From Annona cherimola (Eukaryota > Streptophyta > Magnoliopsida > Magnoliales > Annonaceae): 64,000 nt of DNA. This document shows, piece by piece, positions 1-11,823 of the stretch (position 1 is its first letter; each line of letters begins with the position of its first letter). The stretch covers positions 49,207,452 through 49,271,451 of the forward strand of contig CM059972.1 in the NCBI GenBank assembly GCA_030490835.1, in the 5' to 3' direction. The position numbers and the translations under genes are program-made. The notes under the pieces were generated by a model. The model ran no database searches and was not told the DNA's origin. It saw nothing but the letters and a program-made list of their open reading frames with translations.

Positions 1-237
1 ATATGTATTACCTAGTGGGAACATTAGTGCTAGACCAATTAGGTCATTTTTACTTTCCTCTTACTCTTTTCCTCATTTCCACCATTCTTAATCCTTATCT
101 CTTCATCATGGAGGAAACTCCTCTCATACCTATCTGCTTAGCCAATCTATACCAAGTATTAAATCAAATTCAGTTATGGGTAGTAGGATTAGGTCGGCCT
201 CTAATATCATTGATCCTATCTAAGTAGGGCATGACTT

Positions 238-760
238 TTATATTTGATTGATACTTGCTAACCTATAGACAGAAAATTCTACATGGATTATGCTACTTGT
301 TTCTTCTACTTGCAGTGCATGTGTGGTTACGTATCGGTATGATGTAAATGAATATGTAGCACCTAAATCAAATAATGCTACGGCTAAATTTTCCAAAATA
401 TAAATCATACCTGTAACCATCTTTTCTTCTTGGTCTTGAGATTTTGTACGATTCAAGGCCTGGACATGCACCGAGTCTATTGCAGTGCCTTGCTGAGTGA
501 CGATTGCAGGAGTCCTTTGCTGAGCGGACCTTCCACGTGTCGAAATTCTTTACGGTTTTTTCGGACAGTGGGGTGATATGTGTCTTACTTGGTTGCCAAT
601 AGAACATTTTATCTCTCTAGCCTCAGCTGTTCCACAATCCCTTGACACGTGGCCTACTTAACCACCTTTATAGCATTTACTTGAACCCTGTAGGCACTCC
701 CATAATGCCAATTTTTTTTTGGCAATTCTTACAAGCTGAGATATATCTTATCTACTTCCT
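238..760 (-). pseudogene. gypsy gag zinc knuckles plus aspartic protease (D)
   Basis: Reading leftward, the reverse complement gives a first zinc knuckle C-Y-K-G-G-stop-V-G-H-V-S-R-D-C, whose second Cys is now Gly and which contains a stop. A second knuckle follows as C-S-I-G-N-Q-V-R-H-I-S-P-H-C, again with Cys2 lost. About 60 codons later comes a retropepsin-like segment containing VTGMIYILE and VALFDLGATYSFTS, where the D-L-G-A-T box replaces the usual D-S/P-G-A-T. This order is typical of plant chromovirus Gag-Pro, where Gag packages RNA and the protease matures the polyprotein. Frameshifts and stops separate the blocks and most of the N-terminal capsid region is missing. The identity is firm by motif; the exact ends are not. 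Confidence 0.75.
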
Positions 761-1832
761 TCCCTTTTACATTTTAAATGGGATCATCATGCTTTTGATG
801 CACAACTCTAATTTGAGTTTTCCTTTGCCTGTTAATACTTTCCTATTTCCTTTCTTGCTTCACATTTTTTTTAATACTAACAATGAATTGTCTTAGTACT
901 AGGTTAGGAGTTGCTACTTGTAGCAATCTATTTATTCCATTACCTCTTAACTGAGTCTATTACTCTTTGTAATAGACATAACATTTTTTTTATATACATA
1001 AAAGTATCTCAACATAACCCCTCATTTTATCATGAATATAAATTATACATTTAATCATGTCAATAGAAAGATTAGTAATAACCATTTTCTTTCTTTTCAT
1101 ATATACTTGATATATAAATATGAACAAATTTATTTCTATAGCAAAGAACACCTTTGCCTCAAATATATTTCATGATTTCAATCTTCTCCTTTCCTTCATT
1201 CTTTCTATACTTATCTACCAATCCTTGCTATGATATCACTCTTTATGGTACCATATCTTTCCTTTCATCATTCATCATTTTCCTCTTTCCACTCTCATTT
1301 TTTATGAGCTTTTCATTATGCATAATTCTTAATATATAATTATCAAATCATCGAGGAAGGATTCTTCGACTACATACTCACCTTGAGAGCAGCTCTTTCT
1401 ATCACTAATCCTGTCAATCATAAAAGGTGGAGTTAAAACAACATATAACATATATTTCTTAAATATCCACATTTTATCTATATTTTTCAAATCTTACATT
1501 TTTTCCTACTTTCCTTTCCAACATCACTTTTCATAGTGAAAAATTACTTTTCCTTTATGAATCATATACCTATCAATATATATATCATAGCAATTTCCTA
1601 TATTTACAACATAATTATGACAAATCATCATATGTTCATATAACTGTAAAAATCAACATATCATGGGTATATCTTATAATTTCAATCTATCTCTTCCATC
1701 ATTCTTCCTATACCTATTCATCAATCCTTGCACAATCATATCTTTCTTTTCATATCTATTTACCATTCTTTGTTCTGATATTACTCCTTGTAATATCAAA
1801 TCTTTTCTTTCTACGCCTATTTACCAATCCTT
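761..1832 (-). other. leader / eroded gag region of D, AT-rich
   Basis: No coding block can be supported here. The stretch is AT-rich and contains several diverged copies of the sequence that surrounds the PBS (ACCAATCCTTGCT followed by a TGATAT/TGATAC-like segment) near 1211-1240, 1716-1735, 1768-1790 and 1820-1844. A normal chromovirus gag N-terminus would be expected here, so it has been deleted or eroded. Confidence 0.5.
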
Positions 1833-1844
1833 GCTCTGATACCA
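1833..1844 (-). promoter_or_regulatory. primer-binding site (tRNA-iMet) of D
   Basis: On the minus strand TGGTATCAGAGC, the usual 12-nt complement of plant initiator Met-tRNA, lies 5 nt after the LTR terminus ...GGGGCGTCACA. This fixes both the strand of the element and the LTR boundary. Confidence 0.93.
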
Positions 1845-1849
1845 ACTTC

Positions 1850-4800
1850 TGTGACGCCCCGACCCGGGTGCCTAGAAGCCTTACTCTGGGATCTTTATTG
1901 ATTGGTAAACATGACTCTGGATTGTTTTCCTGATCACACGACGGGATTTTTTTGGATCACGTCCAATTTTTTTTTCATTCCTTTTTTTTCATCACATAAC
2001 AAACACTTGTCATCAATTTTACACATGATACTCATAATATCTCATTACATAACATCATATCATCATATATGAACACATTCTTGACATCAATTTCACATAT
2101 ATTATTCATATTATAATAACTGACTTATCTACATCACAAGTTCTTTCAATCTAAACATTTCATACACACATATTTTGAAAATTCTATATAATCATTGATA
2201 CCATATACAGACTAGCTTGTTGAAAAGTTTTCTTCATACTCTTTTCCTTTCCTGCGTGGCCTGTGTTGTACCTGTCTATGGTTGAGGAAAACAAAACATG
2301 AGTCGAAACTCAATAAGCAAGCATTTTTCATTTTAAATGCATTTCTCACCTTTCAGTAGTGGACGCTTAACAAGCGTTCGACTAGCAATTGGAGGAAACC
2401 TTTTCATAAATACCTTTCCTAAACATTTCATAATCCCAATTCATGGCAAACATATGCTTGTAAAACTGGACATATAAATTCTTTTTCCATAGACATATTT
2501 ATGTTCTAAAATAATTTTCATTGAAGCTCCTTTTCTCATGTCCTAAAATACTTTTCATAAAACCCTTTTTAAGCATATGCAACATGCAATACATCTCTGT
2601 CCATCTGGTAGGTGACACTTATCAAGTGATCATCCTTCCTTAGGAGAGAAACCCTTCTAAGTGATAACCCACGAGCCAGGCGACTATCTGTGTCCATCTC
2701 CCATTTCAGGAAGGGCACCGCCGGCATTTAGCCTTATTCAAGCGACTCGGCCTATGCAAGGGGGCCCAATTTGCAACCGCATCCGGCTTGCATATCCTCT
2801 ACAGTAGACCTAGTACATAATCCTTGTGCACACTTTTCCTTCACATTCACATGCTAGCATGATTTTATAAAAACCATAGACCACAGTCTGTGTCCTTTTT
2901 CTAAAAACTTGATGCTAGTATGCTTTCATAAAATACTATAGACCTCAGCCTATATTCCTTTCAAATCTTAAAAACTGGGTTTAACCCATGTTAATGAGTT
3001 CTATACTCAAAACGTTTTGTAAGGATGACCAACCTTAAAAGATTTATATTTCATAAATCATTTGAAGTATCATAGGACATGCAAGTACATGCTTTCATCT
3101 AATATCATATACTTTTGTCCACTTGTCTTATTATTCATTTGTATATGGGATAGTCTTGTATACTCCTTTGAACATTACTCAAATCATTTTTTGAAATTAA
3201 TTTATCGTGTTGGCCTTCCTTAAATCCTTCTCGAAATAATAGATTTTGGAAACTCCAAAATAATCCAATATTTAGAGATCCTTTGAAACATATCATTAAA
3301 ATACTTCAAAACCTTGTAATAAAACTTATTCTAAAACGTTTATTTCAAATATCATTTTAAAATCTCATTTTCCTTTCAACACAACTTTTTCAACATTGTA
3401 TTTCAATATTTTCAACATTAAAAGGATTTGCTTCTAATGAAGCAATTTCCAAAACAATTTAAGATTACAGAGTAAGGTCGTATAAAATTGTATTCTCAAA
3501 AGGTTTGCTTGCTTACCTGCGAGTCAACTTGTACCTTCCACTTTTCCTTTTTCTTTTCCTATACAAATGAAAAGGACTATTTATAACATTCCATGCTTGC
3601 ACAACGAACTCATTTTTCTAACTTATATATGTTTTATCTCATACAACTATCTCTTATTCACATTTACACACTTGGCTACTACTAACCATTTTTCTGTCAT
3701 CTATAAATCAATAATTAAACATGATTAGAACAGAATTTAAAATTTGTTTTTAAACATTTATACATATACTCATTATTTCATGGCTATTTAGACCATGAAA
3801 ATTCAAACATTACAGCCTAGCTATTTTTGACGTCACCTGATTGGGAGTCATATTTTATCAAACCAATAGATTATTTTAATACTAAATTAAACATTATATA
3901 TACATGGATTAATATTCAGTAAATTAAAGAAACAACCCATGCCTGTTTAAATTTTCAGAAATTTTCAACCTTTCTTTCATCATCCATAAATCATATACAG
4001 ATTTAAAAATCTATTTTGAACCTGTTTTCATGCCTATCATTTTTATCATTTCTATTTACTAATTCAACATAGATAAAACAGAAATCAAAATCTATTTTAA
4101 GCGTCACTTATACTCAATATTTTCAAGCCATATATTAAACATGATTTTAACAGAAATTAAAATCTGTTAATTCAACATGAAATCAAATAGGGTATATTTT
4201 TAGCAAAATAGTCATCATATTAACATTCAGCAACCAAAATGTGATTTCTCGTTGAATATCCAGCAACAATTCCATATCGTCCGGCATCTGCTTTCCCCCT
4301 TTTTTTATATTGTTGCTGCCTTGAACGCTCACCCTTCTAATTAAATTTCAGCAACGTCCCTATTAACTTAACCATAACCTTATCTGGACGCAATTTGATG
4401 GGGAAAATTTTCAATTTAATTACATAAATGGATCATTCGAAAGGTATGAGAAATTAATAATTATAACCTATTGTGCTGAATTAATTAAACAGCAAAATCA
4501 TGCTGAAATATTAAATCATATATTTAGAAAACATTTATCATATAAATTAAAGTTCAGCATGATACTTTCTAAATTTATGAACTCCAAAATCAATTAATCA
4601 TTTTATCTAATTTAAACATTACATACTCAGAAAATTAACTTATTAAAATTATTGCCCGGTTAAAACTGAATTTCTGGATATCATTTTAAAATGAAAAAGA
4701 AATCACATTTTCAGACATCAAACTAAGTCTGAAATTTTATTTTCAGACGTCAGTTTATTCATTCATATCATTCATCATTCATTTGCATTCATCCTTTTTC

Positions 4801-6431
4801 ATTTTATTATTATTATTTTATATATGTTGCTGTCCTTTTGAATATCTATATATTTTCATAAAAAAATATTTAAAATATTTAGACAGGGAACGAGCCGCAT
4901 TTTCAGACATTAGGAAAATTATTTTAACATGAAGAAATTAAAGGAACGGAAGTAAAAAGGACACAAATTAATAGAACCTGTTAAATGCTTTGGACGTCTT
5001 TGCTAAAAAAAAAATTTGCTGCTGCTGTCCGTTCTCGCTTTTTGAATGAGTAGCCTATTTACGTCCATTAAGAGCTCCATTTATATGTCTCTTTAATCGG
5101 TTTACCATAGTTTAAATTTGACCTAACTCAAGGTCACCGTTTATCATATTACAGGTGTTTAATTTTCAGCATTCCAGCATATATGCAGCTGTCCATGCAC
5201 CGTCCACGGCTTCTTTTCATTTTCGTTTTTTTTTTATCTGCATTAATAAATTAATTCATAACTGCCTACATACACACTTATATATTATGAAAACTTTTCT
5301 TATTAATATATATACAATTGCTCACAAAATGCACCTTTTAGAATTTTAAAAAAATTCTATTTTATTTTAATTAACTAATTCATATTTGGATAAAATCTCT
5401 TTTTAAAATTTTAGAAACATGTTTTCCAAATTTTCATTTCTTCATTAAATTGTGCATATTAAAATAGGCTTACCCATAAAATGTCACCTCAATTGGAGCG
5501 AAGTACACATTTTAATTTAATTAAAATTGTATTTTGGTATAAAATTTCATTTTAAAAACTTGTAAACATGTTTTTCAAAATTTAATCCATTCATTATGTA
5601 GGGTATATTAAAATAGGCTTGCTTCTAAAATTTCATCTCAAATGGCCTTATATACATTAAGATATTAATTAACTAAATAATTATGTAAAAAAAAGATCAA
5701 CATAAATGCATGGATGTGACTCTGGACGTAAGTTTATGCCTTTGGCATGCTTTCTGATGCACTCAAGTTAGGTAATTTAGTCAATTATTTTTCATAATCT
5801 GATCCGTCTAGATTAGAAAACACATAATTTAGTATCTTCTATTAAATTCTCCTATCCATCCGAGTTATACATGCTTAGATCTAATGAAAATAGTATGGAT
5901 GAATATAAGCCCTTAGTTAGGACCTTAATTTGCCAAAAATTTTCCATTTATTTTTATTTTTTCATAAGGTCCGTAAATTTAAACAGTTTCAATTTGTATG
6001 ATTCAGAATTTTGAAATTCCTTACCAAAAAATTTGTAAAAATTCATTTTCATATTTAATATTTATGAAATCATAAATTACCCTTCATTTTTTTTATAAAT
6101 CTCAAATGTAACCTTTGTAAATTCCAATTAAGTCCCTTTTCATCTCTACTACCATTTTGTCCTTTTGTGGAAAGCTTCCTTTTTCGTATTTTGTGATTAA
6201 GTTAATCCAGAGTGATTAACTTATCACTTTATCTTAACCACATGGTTACTATTCACGTTCCACTATTCATATTTACTATTCATTTGAAATTATATTTCAT
6301 AATTAATTATATGATCCTTCAATTCCATATATTACGGAAATCATATATTTATTTCATATAAAAGTCAATATATTACCTAGGGTTCATGACCTTAGGGTTT
6401 CATACATGATCATAAAATTTGAGGTTCCACA
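1850..6431 (-). repeat. 5' LTR of D (4.58 kb)
   Basis: On the plus strand it starts TGTGACGCCCC and ends GAGGTTCCACA, so in sense it is TGTGGAACCTC...GGGGCGTCACA. It shares ordered blocks with LTRs J, K, H and I: the terminal CGCCCCG box, a GAGT/ACTC hairpin at 2299-2312, CACTT/AAGTG and ACGCTT/AAGCGT hairpins near 2360 and 2615, a GC-rich block at 2680-2800, and a splice-donor-like CAG|GTAAGC at 3511-3519. An imperfect direct duplication of about 110-150 bp occupies roughly 5385-5650. The first 1.15 kb looks very similar to LTR H. No convincing ORF is present. Confidence 0.85.
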
Positions 6432-7208
6432 TTAACCTTGTGCCAAAATTTGTATCACTAATACTAGAGTTGTAAATAGAAGATCACTAGTAAGAATGAG
6501 GGAAAATTGGTTGTTAAGTCCAGATCTAAGACTCTTAAGCACCGATAAGCTCCCAAAAATTGATCTTCTTGTGATTGTTCTCTTCAAGACACAAAGAGTT
6601 GATCTTTAATCCAAGTCTTGGACCAATAAGTATCTACCGAAAAGAGTAATGATCTGCCTCCCATTCAGCTCTAAGTTTAACATCATCAATTCAAAGTTTT
6701 AAAGATTAATCATCTAATACTTGCTCTATCAAACTTCCTTCAAAGTCGGTTATACATTGGAAGTTCAGATCTCTTCTTAGCCTCTTCAAATTGATCAGTT
6801 AACCTCTTCTCTTGAATTTGATAGAGGCTATAGAAGAGTTGTTCTTTAGGGTCTTGAGTTGTAGGCTTTAAGGAGTTATTTTCCAAGAATAGGTATTCAT
6901 TGCTCTTGGAATTTGGGAAGACATATTAGAGGTGTGGAAATGTTATAACTGTGAACTTGCTCAACTGCAGCCGTCTCTATTTCTTCATTGACTTCATTTT
7001 CACTTTCCTTGCTTTCCACTGGTTTTGCTATTTGATCATGCACATTTTTAAGCACAGGCTACTCCATCACATCGATTGATATGTCTTCTTTAATGCTTGT
7101 AACGACTTCATTACCCTGCTTCTTAGCATATTCCTCTCAATTTTTTTCAATATTACTAAAAGACACCTCTTGATGCCTATTTTTGATTGTGGTAGCCAAT
7201 TGCTCTAC
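6432..7208. other. unassigned AT-rich stretch beside D
   Basis: This is the flank into which D appears to have inserted; the first 5 nt, ttaac, would be the TSD, but the partner is outside the window. On the minus strand, short pieces around 6950-7208 read as a continuation of the gag-like scrap to the right, with stops (for example QLATTIKNRHQEVS). Nothing is recognisable between 6432 and about 6950. Confidence 0.45.
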
Positions 7209-7690
7209 CTATTTCTGCATGTTTTCATTAAACCCCACCTTGCTCTGCACAAATTGCATAAAACAGTCATACAAAGATGGCTTGTTTTCAAGTGGCAATG
7301 CTTCCCATGTCGGATGTGGTTGAAAATCCACAAGCATCATATGCTCTGCTTTTTGTGGGTATCCATGATTGTCCATTGCAACAGTTGGATATATTGAATA
7401 ACTCAAATGTTTTGAGTAATAGATGGAGCATCTGACGCACAATTGAAACTATTCATATAACGAACTGATGCTGAGTAATATGAGCATCAATCTAGAAAAT
7501 GTTCCTTGTCTTTAAACAAATCATAGCTAATTGAATGAAAATTAACCATCCTTTGTAATTGATTATCAAAAGCTACAACTTGAGCAAGACGTGCCCATGT
7601 AGCATCAAACTCATGAATACCTGACGTGCTCGATGTGAAAAATTTTGCATTTGACCATTTAAAAACATTTGAAGCCATAGAGTTATGCAT
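7209..7690 (-). pseudogene. gypsy gag-like fragment
   Basis: Two minus-strand open segments are separated by a stop. The right one (7487-7690) begins near SMASNVFKWSNAKFF and was not recognised. The left one contains PSLYDCFMQFVQSKVGFNENM followed, past a stop, by VEQLATTIKNR. That resembles the end of plant Athila/Tat Gag, where a segment like 'LEDLMKQFI..Q...N..T...IxQLA' follows the zinc knuckle. The assignment rests on that short similarity. Element E's 3' LTR abuts the right end, and the 5 bp before that LTR (tgcat) may be its TSD, so this scrap is likely part of the element into which E inserted. Confidence 0.45.
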
Positions 7691-9160
7691 TGTCCAGTTG
7701 TGTATATATTTAATTAGATGCTCATTTTAACGCAAGTATACATATCGTACAAGTAATAAAATGTGTGTTGAATGTCGTTCCCATGAGGAATAGGTTAAAC
7801 AAATGAGTATCTCGAAATTCAATTGCTCTTGATAGGTGGAAAGCTTAGATGATTGATTGAATAGAAATTAAATGAGTCGAGAGTTAATGGTAGTGTAGAA
7901 ATGAGTTGGGATTGTCAAGATTAATTAAGGTGGATGGGACATTGGGAATTCTTGACCCTAAAATATATCAATTTGGTTTTGTTTCAATTGGTTGTGTAGA
8001 GATTTACTAACCTAGGTTCGCATGTATTTATATACGCCTTCCAATGTGTATAAACCTAATCTCACTATACCATATTCTATATTCCCATGCAAACAATATG
8101 GTAGGATTGATTATCTCTTAGCTACTGAAGATTAAATAATATTAATAGGTATATTCCTATCCGTATTAACATTCAACCGTACTAGAGTTAAAAACCTATA
8201 CAATATATGGGAATCTTATCTAAATTCATCTTTTCCAAGAGTGAATATAGATATTAGATCATCTTACAAGGTAGCTAGGCTTGTAAAAAACATTAAACAC
8301 CACATATATGATAATCCACACAACACAAGTCCATAAGAACAAAAGCAACATATTTTAAGAGTCACATCATCTCAATCTCCCATCACTTGGAGTTTAACTC
8401 AAAGACATTAGTTCAAATCCCATCATCACTTACAATTTAGCTCAAAGACATAAGTTCAAATCCCATCAAAACCATATGTACAAGCATCCTAACATAGGAG
8501 AACAAGAAAAATATATAAAGGAAGAGAAAGAGGAAATGAAACTTGCTGGTTTCCACCAAACAAATACAATCTCCACTTCGAGATCTCCTTTGGTTTGAGA
8601 ATCCATTCTTTTCTCCTCCATGGCTGCCTCTCATGAACTCTGGCTCCTGCTCATCTCAAACCCTAAGTGTTATATTTATATCCCCCTCAGAGCTAGCACG
8701 AGACATGTGCGAAAAGTCGCAAGTGTGGAAGTGGCGTCGGAGCACCAACTATTTGGATGCTTCCACCTCCTTGAGTTCTCCTGTAGCTTCTGGTATGTTG
8801 GTTGTTGGTGCCGGGACTTCAGAACTTTGACACTTAAGCTCCAGTTCACTTGTTGGACTATGTTGAAATTTAAATTTCTTTAGCTTCCACTTGCTTCCAT
8901 CCTTCCTTGGGCTTTTGATCTCCACTTTTCTCATTTCTGCAAGAAGATTAAAATAATTAATGTTTTATGAATGAATGCAATTAAAGTGCCTTAAATGATG
9001 CAAATTACGCTAAAAAAATGCAAATTGTAAAAACTAGAGAAAAGAATGCAACTAATGCAAACTTATGCAATTTTCATGCAAATCTATGAATTGTTTCCCG
9101 ACTAGCATTCAAAATGAGTGCAAAATAGGCACTAATAAATTTACTTTCGTAGAGTTATCA
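7691..9160 (-). repeat. 3' LTR of Athila-like element E (1.47 kb)
   Basis: In sense it starts TGATAACTCTACGAAAG and ends ACTGGACA. The start and the R/U5 block near 7724-7790 resemble the LTR of element B in the same order. On the outer side a PPT-like TTAAATTTGGATGAG joins the sense start. A TATA box (sense TATAAATA) lies at 8673-8680. Overlapping ORFs at 8437-8934 lie inside the LTR and are not supported as genes. The stretch 8970-9085 has seven ATGCAA motifs. Confidence 0.8.
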
Positions 9161-10414
9161 CTCATCCAAATTTAAACGTTGCTAGTCTAGAGCAGCGCAT
9201 AGAGACTATACAAATGCCGCATGACTAACATGAAATGATCAAGCCTGACATAATTATTAGTAATGCAGCCTCATCTCTCTACTACGCAATGCCAAAGATA
9301 ATTATAAGTGAAATGATTCATGTAAAACTTGCTAATATCGTGCCAAGGTATGTGTTATCACTTTAACCTGCCAAGTACATGCAATTGCAGCCAAAGAAGT
9401 CAAGATTTGTAGATCAATCATGCCAACACTTCTCTTGATCAAAAGGGCTTCATAGGACAGGTGTAAAAGCATATGAACAATCTTAATTGATCACTATCTC
9501 AAGAAAGCATAACATAAATTCATCTACCCTATTACCCTAAAGTCAAACGAAATTAAAAATATTTTTTCTCAAACTTATTGCTTTTACTGTCCTCACCATA
9601 TTTTAGGGTATCTAGAGAGTTTCTTTTTTTTAAGATCCCCTCACCATATTTTAGGGTATTTGAGAAGATTTTCTTTAAAAAGTGCTATTACTGTGACTTT
9701 TCCTTGCCTTTTTTACGCAAACCTTGACATTTGTAGATGTTCGGTTCCGGTTACTCAACTTAGGCTAGTCACCCCCTTTTCCATTTATCCAAAAATTCAT
9801 AGCAGGAGTAATATATATAATAATTGATATACTATCTGCATATATATAACTCGACCCTAAGTCTCACGTATGAAATGATTAACACTATGAGTCATAAAGA
9901 CAATAAATTCAAGGGTTAAAATTCAAAAAATATCTATATATGGGTTCAATAGGGAAAAAATATGTGCAGAAAACCTCACATTCACGCACAATTAGGACCA
10001 AGCATGAATTTTACACAAAAAATTTGCCTTTATCACTTCATTTGAATATGTTTGCATGAATCAAAGTTACAAATTCGACTACTTGACTACTTCAAACATT
10101 CACATGCTATTTGTAATTCCAAAAAATTCCATTACATTCAAGCTCATTTAATAAATATCCATGGCAAGAAATTTTCATGACTTCTTTTTTACTTAATTGT
10201 TTTCTTTTTCACTGCAAGAATTCATCAAGATGGGCTACTAGTAATGATTAATATAGGCTAGATTTAAAATGCGCTTAAACATGCCACTACTAATGCAAAT
10301 GCTTCAAGGCCTTCTCCAAACTTGAGGGATGGATTGTCCTCAATGCATGAAAAAGAAATGTAACACAAAAGGAAAAAGGAACAAGGAACTTCCCTAATCG
10401 TCGAGTTGTTTAGT
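9161..10414 (-). other. non-coding tail of E before its 3' LTR
   Basis: No supported coding sequence, though minus-strand residues around 10415-10536 still belong to the ORF to the right. The stretch begins (sense 3' side) with the PPT next to the LTR, and carries a duplicated motif at 9590-9670 shared with elements A and B. The same order, ORF then non-coding tail with the duplicated motif then PPT then LTR, is seen in A and B. Confidence 0.6.
9590..9670 (-). repeat. duplicated post-ORF motif (E copy)
   Basis: Two units (about 9590-9622 and 9634-9670) each contain, in sense, an ATACCCTAAAATATGGTGAGG-like core. Equivalent sense-strand pairs occur in A (23826-23922) and B (47183-47262). Confidence 0.75.
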
Positions 10415-11514
10415 GGGGTCCTCTTCTTCTTTTCACCTCCACTGGCCTTGCCTTGCTCTAGTTGTGCAGGCTCTCCAAGGAATGTGTGGAATTCGTGTGG
10501 TATGGTGGGAAATTGAGGCATGACACTAATGTCCAATTCACGATCATTGGCAATTCTCCTCAGATAAGCTTTTATGCTTAGTTAGACTGATAATAGTAGT
10601 GTTCTTGTGCTGCTATCAAAGTCTCCAATTTGCTGAGCTTGACATTGTGTCCAGCGGGAGGTGGCGAGATGAGGAGGGAGCTAGTTGAGATGATGGTGCC
10701 TTGTCTTATGGTGGAGGATACCGATGATGTTTGCCAAGGAAATTGTCATAGAGAATTGCTTAGCAACTCAAAATCTCTTCAGTTGAGTCCCATCTAACAT
10801 TGTCTTTCCTGCATAAGCCCGTGATGAGGGACAGAAACTAGGAACTCCCTCGAGTAGCCCGTGCATTAGTACATATCTAGTTGAATAAGAATTGTCCCAC
10901 ATTTATGGACTTGCCCATAAAAATGGCATAGAGGAGAATGGCTCAATCAAGGGTAACTATACTGACATAAGTAGATGGCATCAGATGAGCTGAAAGGAAA
11001 TAAAATAGCAATTTGCTTGCAAGAGTAAGCTCATTTCTCTTAAACAAGAGCACCAGATTGTTTGTGCTCTTTCATGCCAGAGGGTGTCCCAAAATGGATA
11101 GGTAAGTTGAGCTAAATTGTGGTCTATAATGTCCACAAGCTGCTCATATTCATCAGGGTATTCAATAGGAGACAAACAATAGAAGGCATTGATGGCCCAT
11201 GCATCAAGGGAGATAACCTTGCCAGGCACTTTAACTTGACCCTAATTGTGCTCAACAACATTGGCATAGAATTCCTTCACCACCAAGATGACAGCGGGTT
11301 GGGGTTGTGCAATAAAATTTTTCCACCCCTGTTGATATATGGAATTGATCAATGAATCACTCAAGGTAGTTATATTCACACCACGCTCCGATACAAGGGA
11401 CCTTTTAGACAATGCAGTGGTGTATCTTCGATATGCTTGGGCGGATACAAACTTGTTAGTATCATAGTCCATAGGCTCAATAGTTTTTTGTCTTTTGGAT
11501 GATGAGGAAGCCAT
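10415..11514 (-). pseudogene. putative plant transposon protein-like ORF (E)
   Basis: Starts at MASSSSKRQKT (ATG at 11514) and reads ERGVNITTLSDSLINSIYQQ, then a Trp-Phe pair (WKNFIAQP), KEFYANVVEHN, an in-frame TAG at 11242, and GQVKVPGKVISLDAWAINAF up to DEYEQLVDII. Past a frameshift near 10985 it continues ILLYAIFMGKSINVGQFLFN and SLITGLCRKDNVRWD, ending near DISVMPQFPTIP. The order ERG...FYAN...V.GK.I......IN....LP......Y and the later GKSINVG / LIT.LC..  boxes match the 'putative plant transposon protein' family as I know it (PF20167-type, function unknown). It lies between a long leader and the LTR, either in the env-like position of an Athila element or as the sole ORF of a non-autonomous element. 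It has at least five stops or frameshifts. Confidence 0.65.
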
Positions 11515-11787
11515 GATAACAAGAAACTTGTAAAATACCCAACCAGGATAAACAATTGCTAATGGAACTCGATAGCTCTTGTAAGTGAAGATGAACTTAA
11601 ATATCCCTTTCTCTAATATGAGATCAATAGTCACTAAAACAATCATACCATTAAGCAGTAACACTTCGTGCCAAGTATAATTCATACTAGTCCAAGTACA
11701 AATGAGATTTTTCCAAATTTTCACAAATCAAACAGCCCCTTGTTAAGCAATCAATGTGAATCAGCAATACTACATTCGCACACAAAT

Positions 11788-11823
<36 letters not shown>

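Larger units (their letters stand above)
1..6431 (-). mobile_element. Tekay/Del-like gypsy element D (5' part)
   Basis: Left-edge part of a Ty3/gypsy LTR retrotransposon read on the minus strand. It has a 4.58-kb 5' LTR, a 5-nt gap, a PBS matching the 3' end of initiator-Met tRNA, a leader, then gag zinc knuckles and a protease. The rest of pol and the 3' LTR lie outside the window. The clade is inferred from the two-knuckle gag with an RVP-type protease and from the long LTRs, which resemble the LTR of element J, whose pol ends in a chromodomain. Coding parts are badly decayed, so the copy is certainly not autonomous. Confidence 0.85.

Noticed and set aside
1833..1844. Possible tRNA gene because of the tRNA-like match
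   Set aside because: Only the 12-nt complement of the tRNA 3' end is present, at the place of a PBS; no cloverleaf. The same holds at 17449, 36354 and 41067.
8437..8934. Cluster of overlapping ORFs of 60-95 aa on both strands
   Set aside because: Located in LTR E around its TATA box; no shared reading frame with other LTRs and no domain.
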